Part shown: positions 25,412 to 34,698 of the stretch, one piece after another
Layout: each line of letters starts with the position of its first letter
Position numbering within the stretch: position 1 is the stretch's first letter
DNA from: Marinifaba aquimaris
Lineage (GTDB): Bacteria; Pseudomonadota; Gammaproteobacteria; Enterobacterales; Alteromonadaceae
Direction of reading: 5' to 3'
Assembly (NCBI RefSeq): GCF_013328345.1
Contig: NZ_JABULX010000017.1
Span: 1 to 64,000 of the forward strand
DNA: 64,000 nucleotides
Made by a program: the position numbers and the translations under genes
Notes under the pieces: generated by a model
The model's database searches: none
Seen by the model: the letters and a program-made list of their open reading frames with translations, nothing else
Told to the model about the DNA's origin: nothing

Positions 25412-25918
25412 TTATTTATCCTTATTTACATTTTTTATTATTATTTTATTGCATTCTTGTGCATGGGGGTGAGCATTTATACCCATCTGAAAATTGGCCA
25501 TAAAATCAGATTTTTTACGTATCTCGGGAGTGATTTCAGACGATGGCATAAAGAATAAATCATGCGTTTTGAAATTAGCTTTTGTTATTGTCTGTATAAC
25601 TTGAAACGTTGCGTTCATTCCCTTTATTTTACCTTCAATAACTAGCGCATCTTGCTTAGTTTGCCCATCAGGGGAAAACGAGGCTTCATATGTAGAGACC
25701 CAACCCTCAAAACTGTCAGCGTTATACGCAATAGTATCTAATTGAACTTGCCTTGCTTTTTCAACTGTACTTTCGTTAAATGGCACAGCTGTAGAGCCTT
25801 GTTTATTCCAAAATAATGAATGAGGATTCATTAGCTCTGACGGTTTTAATTGCTGTTGAAACTCTATACTTTGGCATAAAGTAACTCCCATATAAAAAGC
25901 TAGTGCTTCGATGGCCAT
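25412..25918 (-). CDS. Unknown 168-residue protein
   Basis: 168 residues, strong AAGGA site before ATG. The first 15 residues are mildly hydrophobic but not a clear signal peptide. The chain has Trp, Phe and Gln-rich segments, a DSFEGWVSTYEASFSPDGQT region and a long beta-rich part (EGKIKGMNATFQVIQTITKA). No family recognised. It is the first gene of a pair with the small membrane protein, and an attC-like site lies just upstream, so the pair may have entered as one cassette. Confidence 0.55.
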   Translation of the reverse strand: MAIEALAFYMGVTLCQSIEFQQQLKPSELMNPHSLFWNKQGSTAVPFNESTVEKARQVQLDTIAYNADSFEGWVSTYEASFSPDGQTKQDALVIEGKIKGMNATFQVIQTITKANFKTHDLFFMPSSEITPEIRKKSDFMANFQMGINAHPHAQECNKIIIKNVNKDK

Positions 25919-25935
25919 AGATTTTCCTTAGTTAA

Positions 25936-26037
25936 CATAACACCTTACGAATAACGCATAGATGCTTGGCTAAAATTATCGAGTAAAGATTGCAAGCCAA
26001 GCGCTTGCCCACTTTCTGCTTGAACTATTTGTTAGGG
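25936..26037 (-). other. attC-like site B
   Basis: On the minus strand the site starts CCCTAACAAAT and ends at GCGTTATTC or GTTATGTTAAC, with a long imperfect dyad between (GCTTGGC / GCCAAGC). These are attC features. It shares about 35 nearly identical bases with site A one kilobase away, as is usual for sites of one array. Confidence 0.45.
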
Positions 26038-26106
26038 TAAATCCCCACATATTTTCATTAGTTTTATAAACAACTAAAATTTAAGCGTAATTGTTTAAAT
26101 TACTTC

Positions 26107-26781
26107 TTATGTAGCTGATAAATGTTGGCTGATATAGTTAGCTATAAATTGCTCAATCTCTGGTTCAGTTTGCCATTTAGATTCTGATACAGCCATTATG
26201 TGTATCTTAACTTGGCGATCTTGCTTGTCATTTGGTGCTAATACTGTAGGCATGATATTCAAGTGTGTAGGTATATTTTTCATATGAGGAAACTCACTTA
26301 ATAACTTTGCCTCAAACCCATTAAAATAAAGAGATCTTATTTTTTTATCAGCATCATATTCATCCATATCTTTAGGTACATCCACGTACACAATTTTATT
26401 AAGCTTTAGCCTATTATTTAATAAACCCTTTAAATAAAAAACGATAAACTCTTTAAGTTCTTCGGTCTTCTCCCAACCATCTTCAGTGGTTGCTACAACT
26501 CTGTATTTATAAAATGGCGCATTGTTACCACTGGTGCTCATTGTTGGGTTAAACACAGTTGGTAAAATATTAAAGTTAACTTTTCTTCCTTGAATAGATG
26601 GGAATTTTTTTACCACTACAAATTGAAGTTTTTTGATATCCATTTCATTTAGAAAGCTTTGTCCTTCGTCAAGTGTCCAACCTTGCGGCATATCCACATT
26701 AGACATAATTTCAACTGGTTGGCACGCTAGTAAACCGGTAAGAAGAAGCAAGGCTAGTATATTTTTCAATTTTAACTCCAT
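26107..26781 (-). CDS. Lipoprotein with an internal domain duplication
   Basis: 224 residues. Lipobox LLAC at about 17-20. The mature part consists of two copies of one domain of about 80 residues: copy 1 carries NFNILPTVFNPT and WEKTEELKEFIVFYL, copy 2 carries LNIMPTVLAPN and WQTEPEIEQFIANYI. Each domain has an alternating strand-helix pattern. The family is unknown to me. No clear ribosome site before the ATG. It lies upstream of attC-like site B in the same orientation, at the edge of the small-gene cluster. Confidence 0.65.
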   Translation of the reverse strand: MELKLKNILALLLLTGLLACQPVEIMSNVDMPQGWTLDEGQSFLNEMDIKKLQFVVVKKFPSIQGRKVNFNILPTVFNPTMSTSGNNAPFYKYRVVATTEDGWEKTEELKEFIVFYLKGLLNNRLKLNKIVYVDVPKDMDEYDADKKIRSLYFNGFEAKLLSEFPHMKNIPTHLNIMPTVLAPNDKQDRQVKIHIMAVSESKWQTEPEIEQFIANYISQHLSAT

Positions 26782-27053
26782 ATAAAATAGTTGACACTGT
26801 ATATAGCAAAACAGCTATTATTTAGTGAGTGCATCATCGTATTTTAGCGCGCACTTATCTTAGTGGTTATTTTTTACCAAATTACCTAACCCATTGCTAC
26901 ATAAGAAAAATATTATTCTCTATATTTTTTAGGTTTGGATAAAAGTGCCTGAGTTACTCATTTTCCTGAATAGGTATACGTTATATTTCTCTTGGGTTAA
27001 AACTCGTAACCTTGCAATGAAAAATATACTTCTTATCAAGCAAATGCGGTGGG

Positions 27054-27641
27054 TTAAAGCTTGGACCTTAAAATCATTTTATAGCCTTCAAACTCTTGAA
27101 GAATTGACATTAAAATCATCTCAGATTTTTTATAACTGCCGTCTTCTGATTTTGGGCAGGTAAACCTTAACGTCCAATACTTGTTGGGCTTATTGCCAAT
27201 ATCAAATTTATAGTCGACTTTTAGGCAATCTTTAATTTCAGTTGTTGAGTAACCCGTTTGTTCAGATATGGATGCTAGCCAATTCTTTTTCTCTAAATAG
27301 TCAAAAAACTCGCTAACCGTTTGTCTTACCGCTGGTTCAGATAAATTCTTGAGGTCATTTTTTGTTAACTCAGAAATACCGCCTGGCGCTGGGGTAAGCG
27401 TAAATTTGAAAATTTCGATTCCGTATTGTTGATGAGCAATAATAAGCATTGCCAATACAAAGGCTACAGTACTGAAAAATACCGATATCAGGGATTTTTT
27501 CTTTTTAGTTTCACTTGGTTTTTTAGGCGGTTGTTCGTCATGGTAATGATTAGTTAAACCGCAAACTGGGCAATCTACCGAGCTTTGATTTAACGCAATT
27601 GGCAATGGGTTATTGCATTGTGAACATACACCGTTTGGCAT
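27054..27641 (-). CDS. Zinc-ribbon membrane protein
   Basis: 195 residues. The N-terminus has two Cys pairs (CSQC, CPVC) forming a zinc ribbon like the zinc-ribbon_2 family, then a Lys-rich linker, one membrane helix (about residues 52-70) and a C-terminal domain of about 120 residues, probably periplasmic, with two Cys. Such proteins are usually membrane sensors or assembly factors of unknown role. Neither neighbour suggests a pathway. The region 26782-27053 upstream of the lipoprotein gene holds no other gene. Confidence 0.65.
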   Translation of the reverse strand: MPNGVCSQCNNPLPIALNQSSVDCPVCGLTNHYHDEQPPKKPSETKKKKSLISVFFSTVAFVLAMLIIAHQQYGIEIFKFTLTPAPGGISELTKNDLKNLSEPAVRQTVSEFFDYLEKKNWLASISEQTGYSTTEIKDCLKVDYKFDIGNKPNKYWTLRFTCPKSEDGSYKKSEMILMSILQEFEGYKMILRSKL

Positions 27642-27811
27642 TTAAAAAGTCTTTTTAATCAGTATCTTAGTTATCTAGCTCTAAATTACACAGCTTTTAA
27701 TTTTTTACCAATTCACTGAACGCAAATCTAAACAAAAACAGCATGGTAAACACCCAGTTTCAAAGCATTAAACCTGCTTTAGCGCTTAAACCTTTATTTT
27801 CATCTATTTAA

Positions 27812-27842
27812 AGCAAAAAAAACCAGCACTCGGCTGGTTTTA
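27812..27842 (-). terminator. Terminator of the hydrolase gene
   Basis: AAAACCAGC / GCTGGTTTT stem with a 5-nt loop; on the minus strand it is followed by a run of eight T. It lies 26 bp after the stop of the hydrolase gene. Confidence 0.85.
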
Positions 27843-27867
27843 TTGTCGTGTTTTTTTAATAGGTCTC

Positions 27868-28923
27868 TTATTGGGCTTGGTTAGCTTGCTGTGCAATCCA
27901 ATCGGTTAATGTGAGTAACGCGCCGGGGGCAAAAGCATCTTTGCCATGCCATTCGAATTTGATTAACCACTCGATATCATCCAAATGCAAAAAGATGTCA
28001 TCACGTAAAAGCCCGTGGGTCGCATTCTTAATGACTTTTTGTGTCAGTGTGGCTTGTGGGTTTTGGTTAAAAATCTGCTGATAAACCGCTTGGCTCTGTT
28101 CAATATCAACATTTAAATCGTGATCGCCAAATAATGCCAACATAGGCACGGTTAAATTGGCCAAACCTTTGCGAGCATCTTCATCAATATTACGACTAAC
28201 AAAATTAAAACGCGCTTTATCCGTAATGGGCTCGCCTGCAAATGGGTGTTGATGAACCGCTGCGCTTTGATAACCATCAAACCCCAACGCTATTGCTTGA
28301 TATTGAAGCTGCTCATATTCAGCGATAGCGTTAGCAACATCTGGCTCACCCGGTTTAATTTGGCCACTACTGAGCAACCTTTGCTTTATTAAGTACTGAC
28401 TTTGCGTGCGCCAATTAATGGCACCGCCCACCAAGGTAATAAAATCGATATTAGGTTCATCAGCTAAATAAGGGATCACCCACCCCGCCTGACTAAACCC
28501 CAAAACGCCTATGCGCTTTGTACTGTAACCTTGCTGTTGAATATATTGAATAGCGCTTTTCACTTCTTCAGCTCTATCTTGCATCGATTGCGCTAACCAA
28601 TTACCAGATGAACCCTCAACCCCTGCTTTACTCCACGATAGAGACGCAATACCGCGTTCGGCTAATGCACTAAAAATAGGTCGATAATAGCCATATGTGT
28701 CGGCATTTAAGGCACCGTCGCCATGCACAAATATCACTATGGGCATGTCTTTACCTGCTTGTATATCAGGGTTTTCAGGTAAAACCATCACCCCCGATAA
28801 TTGATTACCTGCAGCTGAAAACTCGATATCAACATACTCTCCCGATGTTTCATCGAGTAATAGTAAAAGAACAAATAAAAGTAAGATAACAAGGCCCAAA
28901 CCTTTGATTGTTTTAACCAGCAT
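27868..28923 (-). CDS. Membrane-anchored alpha/beta hydrolase
   Basis: 351 residues from ATG 28923, chosen for its GGAAGG site; the frame extends 25 codons further without a good start signal. A strongly hydrophobic N-terminal helix anchors or exports it. Alpha/beta-hydrolase motifs: VHGDGA (oxyanion region), GFSQAG (nucleophile Ser144), GDHD (acid) and NATHG (His). It resembles the dienelactone-hydrolase/S9-like esterases that act on short acyl esters. It is divergent from the export operon at 29086 and shares an upstream region with repeated GTAAG motifs. Confidence 0.85.
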   Translation of the reverse strand: MLVKTIKGLGLVILLLFVLLLLLDETSGEYVDIEFSAAGNQLSGVMVLPENPDIQAGKDMPIVIFVHGDGALNADTYGYYRPIFSALAERGIASLSWSKAGVEGSSGNWLAQSMQDRAEEVKSAIQYIQQQGYSTKRIGVLGFSQAGWVIPYLADEPNIDFITLVGGAINWRTQSQYLIKQRLLSSGQIKPGEPDVANAIAEYEQLQYQAIALGFDGYQSAAVHQHPFAGEPITDKARFNFVSRNIDEDARKGLANLTVPMLALFGDHDLNVDIEQSQAVYQQIFNQNPQATLTQKVIKNATHGLLRDDIFLHLDDIEWLIKFEWHGKDAFAPGALLTLTDWIAQQANQAQ

Positions 28924-28987
28924 TTTTCCCTTCCAATTTTGATTATTTACGCTCAATAAACAGCATACCGATTCTTGCCTTGCCCTT

Positions 28988-29027
28988 TTGTAAGCCATTG
29001 TAAGCGCGCACTTACGCTCGCTTACAG
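28988..29027. promoter_or_regulatory. Candidate OmpR-type operator
   Basis: Two direct TTGTAAGC repeats start exactly 10 bp apart (28988 and 28998), followed by two CTTAC copies also 10 bp apart (29011 and 29021). Ten-base tandem half-sites are how OmpR/RstA-type regulators bind DNA. The site precedes the DUF2141-MFP-RND-MipA operon, which converges on a matching two-component system. Confidence 0.5.
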
Positions 29028-29085
29028 TGATTTGGCTTCAAGTTCTTTATGCTCTTGCCATCAAAAAAATATAGGTAAGTGAACA

Positions 29086-29610
29086 ATGAAATTATTAACG
29101 CTAAGCAGCCTGCTATTAGCCGCATGTGCAGCCATGGCGCAATCACCCAACAACGAAAACCTGCCAACAAACAGCTCAGCAGGAGTAGCGGTTAAAGACG
29201 CGGTAAAAGCAGAAGTAAAGGAAGAGGCAAAAGCTAAAGTAACGCCACAAGGTTTGCTCACGGTTCATGTAGCCGGTGCAAATAACAACAAAGGCGAGAT
29301 ACGGGTATTAATCATCAACAGCCAGCAACAGTTTGACAGTGATGACCAAGCATTTGCCACATGCGCACAAGCCATTATCACTCAGCAAGTTGCTTGTCAG
29401 TTCAGTGCGATTCCTTATGGTGATTACGCCATTTTTACCTTTCATGATGAAAATAAAGACGAGCAACTAAACGTTAATTTTTTTGGTATTCCCACCGAGA
29501 AACTCGCCATTAGCCGAATCGATTTAGCCCAAAACAGTGAGCCTAATTTTGCCCAAAGTCAGATCCGTTTTAACAGTCAGCACGGCCAAGTTTTTCTCAA
29601 CTTACAATAA
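29086..29610 (+). CDS. DUF2141 exported protein
   Basis: 174 residues with a signal sequence that also contains a possible lipobox (LLAAC). After an Ala/Lys/Glu-rich linker (about 30-55), the DUF2141 core is clear: LTVHVAGANNNKGEIRVLI and FHDENKDEQLNVNFFGIPTE. The domain is found in envelope proteins near transport systems and has a beta-sandwich-like layout; biochemical role unknown. First gene of a four-gene operon; the next start is 10 bp after its stop. Confidence 0.8.
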   Translation: MKLLTLSSLLLAACAAMAQSPNNENLPTNSSAGVAVKDAVKAEVKEEAKAKVTPQGLLTVHVAGANNNKGEIRVLIINSQQQFDSDDQAFATCAQAIITQQVACQFSAIPYGDYAIFTFHDENKDEQLNVNFFGIPTEKLAISRIDLAQNSEPNFAQSQIRFNSQHGQVFLNLQ

Positions 29611-29620
29611 GGGCAATGCG

Positions 29621-30769
29621 ATGAAATACTTATTCCACCTGAGAGTCAGACAAACCATCGCCGCTTTTTTTAGTATATTTATTTTATTAGTGGTGTTGGA
29701 TGAATTAGATAAAGCCTCGGTACCGGATACCGACTACGACTTACCCGAAAAAGCACAATTAACCTCAGTAGTAACTGCCAAGCCCACCAATTACATTCCC
29801 GGTTTATTGCGTTTAGGCACAGTAGAGCCTGTTAAATTGCGTCAAATCAGTACGCCGTTATCAGGTAAAGTGATTAGCGTATCTAAGCAATTAAAACCCG
29901 CTAGTCAGTTATCTGCCGGGCATACCTTGTTAACCATTGACCCACTGCCGTATCAAGTAAATGTATCTGAGGCCAAAAAAGCCGTTTTAGATGCACAAGT
30001 CGAGCTTAAAAATGTTAATACCCAGTTTGCTAGTAATAGCTTGCGCGTAGAACAAGCAAAGGCCTATTTAGCGTTAACAAAAAGCCAACTGAATTACGCA
30101 CAAGATCAACTCATTAAAAGCCAAATTGTACTGCCTTTTAACGGTGAAATAACGCAAGTACAAGCGCATTTAGGCGAGTATCTGGTGGCAGGGCAAGCCG
30201 TGGCCAGTGTACTGGCTAAAACCGACAAGCAAATTAGCGTGCAGCTGAGCGAGCAAGACTTTTCAAGGTTGAGCCAGCCTATTCTCAATCAAACCATTAC
30301 TGTCTTTAGTTTGGATAAAAAGCAGCAATGGACGGCTAAAATCAGCGGTATCAGTCAACATCAAAAAAACCTACAAAGAAGCCTATACCTAGAGCTCAAT
30401 ACAACTTCAAACAATGAGCATTCAGCCCCACTCTACGGCCAACATATTTACGCCCAACTCCCCGTTAAAACATGGCCGCAAACCCATGTTTTACCCGAGA
30501 GCACACTGACTTTAAAAGGTGAGATCTGGCTGTTAGATGAAATGGATACATTAGTTAGGCACCCCCTTCACGATTATGTCATCGTCGATAACCACCTCTA
30601 TTTTCCGATGCCCACTCATCATGACAAACGCGCGGTGCTTTACCCGTTAACGTCTCTGAGCCAAGGGATGCAAGTAAAGGTTAATGAAACGGTTAATGAA
30701 GTAGCTATCGAAACGTCTAAACCGGTTAAACCCCATCACCCTGAAACATTGGCCCAACTCGGCCAGTAA
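29621..30769 (+). CDS. RND periplasmic adaptor (membrane fusion protein)
   Basis: 382 residues from ATG 29621 (AAGGG site; the frame extends upstream over the DUF2141 gene but not usefully). One N-terminal membrane anchor, then the HlyD/AcrA layout: lipoyl halves (STPLSGKVISVSKQL and LPFNGEITQVQAHLGEYL), an alpha hairpin between them and beta-barrel strands after. It links the inner-membrane pump encoded next to an outer-membrane channel, which is not in the operon. Residues QAVASVLAKTD are typical of the family. Confidence 0.88.
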   Translation: MKYLFHLRVRQTIAAFFSIFILLVVLDELDKASVPDTDYDLPEKAQLTSVVTAKPTNYIPGLLRLGTVEPVKLRQISTPLSGKVISVSKQLKPASQLSAGHTLLTIDPLPYQVNVSEAKKAVLDAQVELKNVNTQFASNSLRVEQAKAYLALTKSQLNYAQDQLIKSQIVLPFNGEITQVQAHLGEYLVAGQAVASVLAKTDKQISVQLSEQDFSRLSQPILNQTITVFSLDKKQQWTAKISGISQHQKNLQRSLYLELNTTSNNEHSAPLYGQHIYAQLPVKTWPQTHVLPESTLTLKGEIWLLDEMDTLVRHPLHDYVIVDNHLYFPMPTHHDKRAVLYPLTSLSQGMQVKVNETVNEVAIETSKPVKPHHPETLAQLGQ

Positions 30770-30799
30770 ATACAAAGCTCATTATTTTAGGAAATTAGC

Positions 30800-33700
30800 A
30801 TGATTGCCTGGTTTACCCGTCACCCCGTTGCCGCCAATTTATTAATGGCAGCACTATTAATTGGTGGCTTTTTATCTGCATCGCATATGCGCAATGAGAT
30901 CTTTCCCAAACTGCCTGCAAGCGAATTAACAATCAGTGTTTATTACGAAGGTCGAAGCGCTGAACAAGTCGATAAACAAATAGGCCAAAAGTTAGAGCAA
31001 GCCCTACAGGGCATTAATGGCATTCAACACGTCAGTACCGTTTCGCAACAAGATGAGGTGGTACTGACCGTTAAAAAGCAGCTCGACTACCCGATTGACC
31101 GCTTGTTTAACGATATCAAAACCTCGGTAGACAATATTTATGATTGGCCAGTACAAGCTGAAAAACCTCAGGTGTATCGCAACGAAGATACGTTTGATGC
31201 CCTCACAGTGCAGTTACTTGGCAATACCGATAAAGACACCTTAATCAAAGAAGCAGGCCGAGTTAAAGCCGCCTTATTGGCCAACCCAGCAATTCACAAA
31301 CTAGAGGAATACGGTGCCCACGCCTACAGCATTTATATTGAAGTCGTGCCAGATAAGATGCGCCAGCATCAATTGAGTTTTGACGATATTGCCATTGCGA
31401 TAAAAAACCAGTCGGTACTGGCAAAAACTGGGTTATTAAAAACGGATAATGGCCAATTTTTACTTCATTCAGACAAACACGCACAGTACCAAACCGAACT
31501 GGCCAAGCTTTTAGTAAAAGTGACCGATAGAGGCGATCGTATTTATCTAGCGGATATCGCCACGATAAAAGATGCGTTTATCGAGCACGACTCAGACGTG
31601 CTGTTTAACAACCAAGCCAGCATTGGTTTTTCGATAAAAATGTCAGCGCAAAGTGATGTGTTAGCCATTTCTGAGCAAGCTCATAAAGTGGTCGCTGAGC
31701 TCAATCAAACCTTACCCGATAACCTAGAACTGCTCATTTGGTTTGACAGTAGTCAATACGTGCAAAGCAGGCTTGATTTACTTAGCAACAATGCTTGGCA
31801 AGGCTTCTTGCTGGTCTTTTTAATTTTAACTGTGTTTTTAAAAATGCGTTTAGCGTTTTGGGTGGCAATGGGTTTGCCCATTGCTATTGCCGGCAGTTTT
31901 ATTGTACTCGGTCCACTTGGCCTTAACTTCACGATAAATGAAATTACCACCTTTGGTTTTATCATGGTGCTTGGCATTTTAGTTGACGATGCCGTTGTCG
32001 TTGGTGAGAGTATTTACAGCCATAAAAAAACCAGCAACAACAAACTACAAGCCACCATAGATGGCGCTAAAAAAGTGGCAATGCCGACTATTTTTGGTGT
32101 TTTAACCACAGTTGCTGCATTGCTGCCGATGACGCGTTTTGCATCAGAAGAAGGCCGATTATTTGCAGGTTTTGCCTGGGTGATGATTATCGCCTTACTG
32201 TTCTCGCTTATTGAATCTAAATTTATTTTACCGGCGCATTTACGCCATCTAGATGTTAATAAACCGGCCCCTTCATCTCGCCTTGCTAGCTACTTTCAAA
32301 AACTAAGAAGCTGGCCACAAACTGCTTTAGATTGCTTTGTAGCTAACTGTTATCAGCCGTTATTAGTGTTTTGCTTGCGCTATCGCTACGCGTGGTTAAT
32401 TAGCTTTATTGCGCTGTGTTTAGCCGTATTAGGTGCATTATTTCAAGGCAAGATCCGCAGTGTATTGTTCCCGGATGTGCCTAGCGACTTTATCGTGATG
32501 ACCGTTGAGTTGGAATCCAATGCGCCACTGACATTAACCCAAAACGCCTTTAAACAACTCGAAAGTTCACGCACCGCCCTTAATCAAGAATACAAAAGCC
32601 GCTGGCATGCCAGAGGCGATGTCATTGAGAAAAGCCTGTCCATTATGGATGAGCAAGGTCAAATTACGGTATTTGCTGAACCACTGGCAAAAGCCAAACG
32701 CCCAGGGGTAAAACTCAGTGAAGTCGCCCAGCGTTGGCGCCAGAAAATGAGCGCACTTGAAGGCGTGGTCAGTACAGAAGTTATTGTTTCTTTAGCCGGT
32801 TCTGATAACGGTAGCTTGCTCCACTTTCAGCACCCAGAACAACACATTCTCAACGAGATTGTCAGCCAAGCGAATGATTGGCTAAGTGGTCAAACAGCCG
32901 TTCGCAATGTCAAAGACCCACAAGCCAATCGTATTGCGCAGCTTGCTTTTACGCTCAAACCTGAGGCGCAGTTATATGGCATCAGTCAAAAGATGTTGGC
33001 CGATCAATTATCTGCTGCGTATGGCGGCTTAGAAGTCGATCGCTTTTACAGGCAGCAACACCAAGTCAAAGTGTATTTAAATTTACCGAGAACACTGAGA
33101 AACTCGCGTGCCGATTTTAGTCAGCTGTATATTTTCAACCAACAGCAAGAGGCTTTTCCATTACTCAGTATCGCCAATATTGAAACCGTTGAAATTAATA
33201 ATGCGATCAGCCGTTATGACGGCGCCCTTAGCCGCGCGCTGTTAATCGATATTGATAAATCTAAAAGCTCACCTGAGCAAGTTTATCAAAGGTTAATGAG
33301 CGACTTTTATCCTGAGATTGTTGCCCAATATCCGTTATTTAAAATCAAAAAAGCAGGTGAGCTTGAGCAAATCGATAATGCCAAAAGTGGTTTAGTCACG
33401 GCTTTTGCTGTGGCGTTACTGGGTATTTATTGTCTTTTAGCCCTACCGCTGAAACGCTATGGCCAACCGTTAATTATTATGTCGGTGATCCCATTTGGCA
33501 TTGTTGGCGCGTTACTCGGCCATGTTTATTTAGATTTAAGTGTCAGCTTAAATTCATGGTTAGGCATGCTGGCGTTATCAGGGGTGTTAATCAACGATAG
33601 CCTGTTGATCGTTTCTTGTTATAACGAAGAGCGCCCCACCGCGCTGAGTACTGCCGATGCGGCAATAAAAGCCTGTAGTAGTCGCTTTAGAGCGATATTT

Positions 33701-33931
33701 TTAACCACAATCACCACGTTTGCTGGCCTTTACCCGCTGCTGCAAGAAACCTCAGAACAAGCGCAATACCTGATCCCAGCTGCAGTAGCAATGGCCTACG
33801 GTTTGCTCTTTGCCACCCTGCTGACCTTATTTTTGATACCTGTGATCTTACTCATTTGTAACGATATCAAAGTCTTTGTTACCCAGCGCCACTGGCAAAC
33901 CAGTGGCCAATTAAATTGCTCATCAAACTAA
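30800..33931 (+). CDS. RND efflux permease
   Basis: 1043 residues, the usual size. The N-terminus reads WFTRHPVAANLLMAALLIGG; the fourth membrane helix holds the proton-relay Asp pair (LGILVDDAVVVGESI); a second large periplasmic loop and the C-terminal helix group (INDSLLIVSCYNEERP) follow. Proton-driven exporter of drugs, lipids or other compounds. It belongs to the divergent AcrB-like group often paired with DUF2141 or MipA genes in marine bacteria. Substrate unknown. AGGA site before ATG. Confidence 0.92.
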   Translation: MIAWFTRHPVAANLLMAALLIGGFLSASHMRNEIFPKLPASELTISVYYEGRSAEQVDKQIGQKLEQALQGINGIQHVSTVSQQDEVVLTVKKQLDYPIDRLFNDIKTSVDNIYDWPVQAEKPQVYRNEDTFDALTVQLLGNTDKDTLIKEAGRVKAALLANPAIHKLEEYGAHAYSIYIEVVPDKMRQHQLSFDDIAIAIKNQSVLAKTGLLKTDNGQFLLHSDKHAQYQTELAKLLVKVTDRGDRIYLADIATIKDAFIEHDSDVLFNNQASIGFSIKMSAQSDVLAISEQAHKVVAELNQTLPDNLELLIWFDSSQYVQSRLDLLSNNAWQGFLLVFLILTVFLKMRLAFWVAMGLPIAIAGSFIVLGPLGLNFTINEITTFGFIMVLGILVDDAVVVGESIYSHKKTSNNKLQATIDGAKKVAMPTIFGVLTTVAALLPMTRFASEEGRLFAGFAWVMIIALLFSLIESKFILPAHLRHLDVNKPAPSSRLASYFQKLRSWPQTALDCFVANCYQPLLVFCLRYRYAWLISFIALCLAVLGALFQGKIRSVLFPDVPSDFIVMTVELESNAPLTLTQNAFKQLESSRTALNQEYKSRWHARGDVIEKSLSIMDEQGQITVFAEPLAKAKRPGVKLSEVAQRWRQKMSALEGVVSTEVIVSLAGSDNGSLLHFQHPEQHILNEIVSQANDWLSGQTAVRNVKDPQANRIAQLAFTLKPEAQLYGISQKMLADQLSAAYGGLEVDRFYRQQHQVKVYLNLPRTLRNSRADFSQLYIFNQQQEAFPLLSIANIETVEINNAISRYDGALSRALLIDIDKSKSSPEQVYQRLMSDFYPEIVAQYPLFKIKKAGELEQIDNAKSGLVTAFAVALLGIYCLLALPLKRYGQPLIIMSVIPFGIVGALLGHVYLDLSVSLNSWLGMLALSGVLINDSLLIVSCYNEERPTALSTADAAIKACSSRFRAIFLTTITTFAGLYPLLQETSEQAQYLIPAAVAMAYGLLFATLLTLFLIPVILLICNDIKVFVTQRHWQTSGQLNCSSN

Positions 33932-33945
33932 AAAAGGAATAAAAA

Positions 33946-34698
33946 ATGAAAACCACAAAACGCGTTAGCTCAATATGGGGAGCCATCAGTTTAATGCTGC
34001 TGTTTACCCAACCCTGCCAAGCTGAAGGCATCGTCAGTGTCGGTTTGGGGACCTTTACCGGTGCCGGTGAATACAAAGGCAGTGATGGTAATAACTACAC
34101 TTTGCCTTTAGTGGCCTATGAAAGCGATGAATGGTCGGTTAACCCTTTGCGCGTGGAATACCACTTAGGTCTGACAAAAGCTTTATGGGTAGATGCCATT
34201 GCAGCCTTTAGGCTTAAAGGTTTTGATGAAGATTTAAGCCGCTATACCCGAGGCATGGAAGAGCGCGATCACAGTTTAGATGCAGGCTTTGCCATTAACA
34301 GTTACTCATCAACCCTCGGACTTATCTCGCTTGAAGTGTTGCACGATATCAGTTCAGTTCACAAAGGCTATGAAGTGAGCTTAGCTTACTTGTACCCCAT
34401 TGAAGTGGATTCATGGAGCTTTATGCCCACCATTTTTGTTGAAAGACAAAGTGATAAGTTGGTGGATTATTACTACGGGGTAAGAGCAAATGAAGTTAAC
34501 GAAGAACGCGCCGCTTATCAGGGTGAATCGAGTATGAATTATGGCGTTGCGATGGCCATTGACTATCAAATTAATAAAAGCTGGTCATTGCAAAGCAGTG
34601 CCAGTTGGCGTCAGTTGGATGACTCAATCACCGATAGCCCTTTGGTTGACAGTGATACCAGCTGGGATATGGGCTTAAGCGTCTTTTTTAGCTTTTAA
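33946..34698 (+). CDS. MipA/OmpV-family outer-membrane protein
   Basis: 250 residues with signal peptide (ending CQA). The start of the mature part (GLGTFTGAGEYKGSDGN) and the last strand ending in Phe (LSVFFSF) match MipA/OmpV porin-like beta barrels. Last gene of the export operon. Its last 24 bp overlap the end of the convergent sensor kinase gene. Members are scaffolds of murein enzymes or are induced with antimicrobial efflux systems; here the second seems likelier from the context. Confidence 0.85.
   Translation: MKTTKRVSSIWGAISLMLLFTQPCQAEGIVSVGLGTFTGAGEYKGSDGNNYTLPLVAYESDEWSVNPLRVEYHLGLTKALWVDAIAAFRLKGFDEDLSRYTRGMEERDHSLDAGFAINSYSSTLGLISLEVLHDISSVHKGYEVSLAYLYPIEVDSWSFMPTIFVERQSDKLVDYYYGVRANEVNEERAAYQGESSMNYGVAMAIDYQINKSWSLQSSASWRQLDDSITDSPLVDSDTSWDMGLSVFFSF

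Noticed and set aside
29537-29620. Upstream extension of the RND adaptor gene
   Set aside because: It overlaps the DUF2141 gene; ATG 29621 has a ribosome site and begins the membrane anchor.
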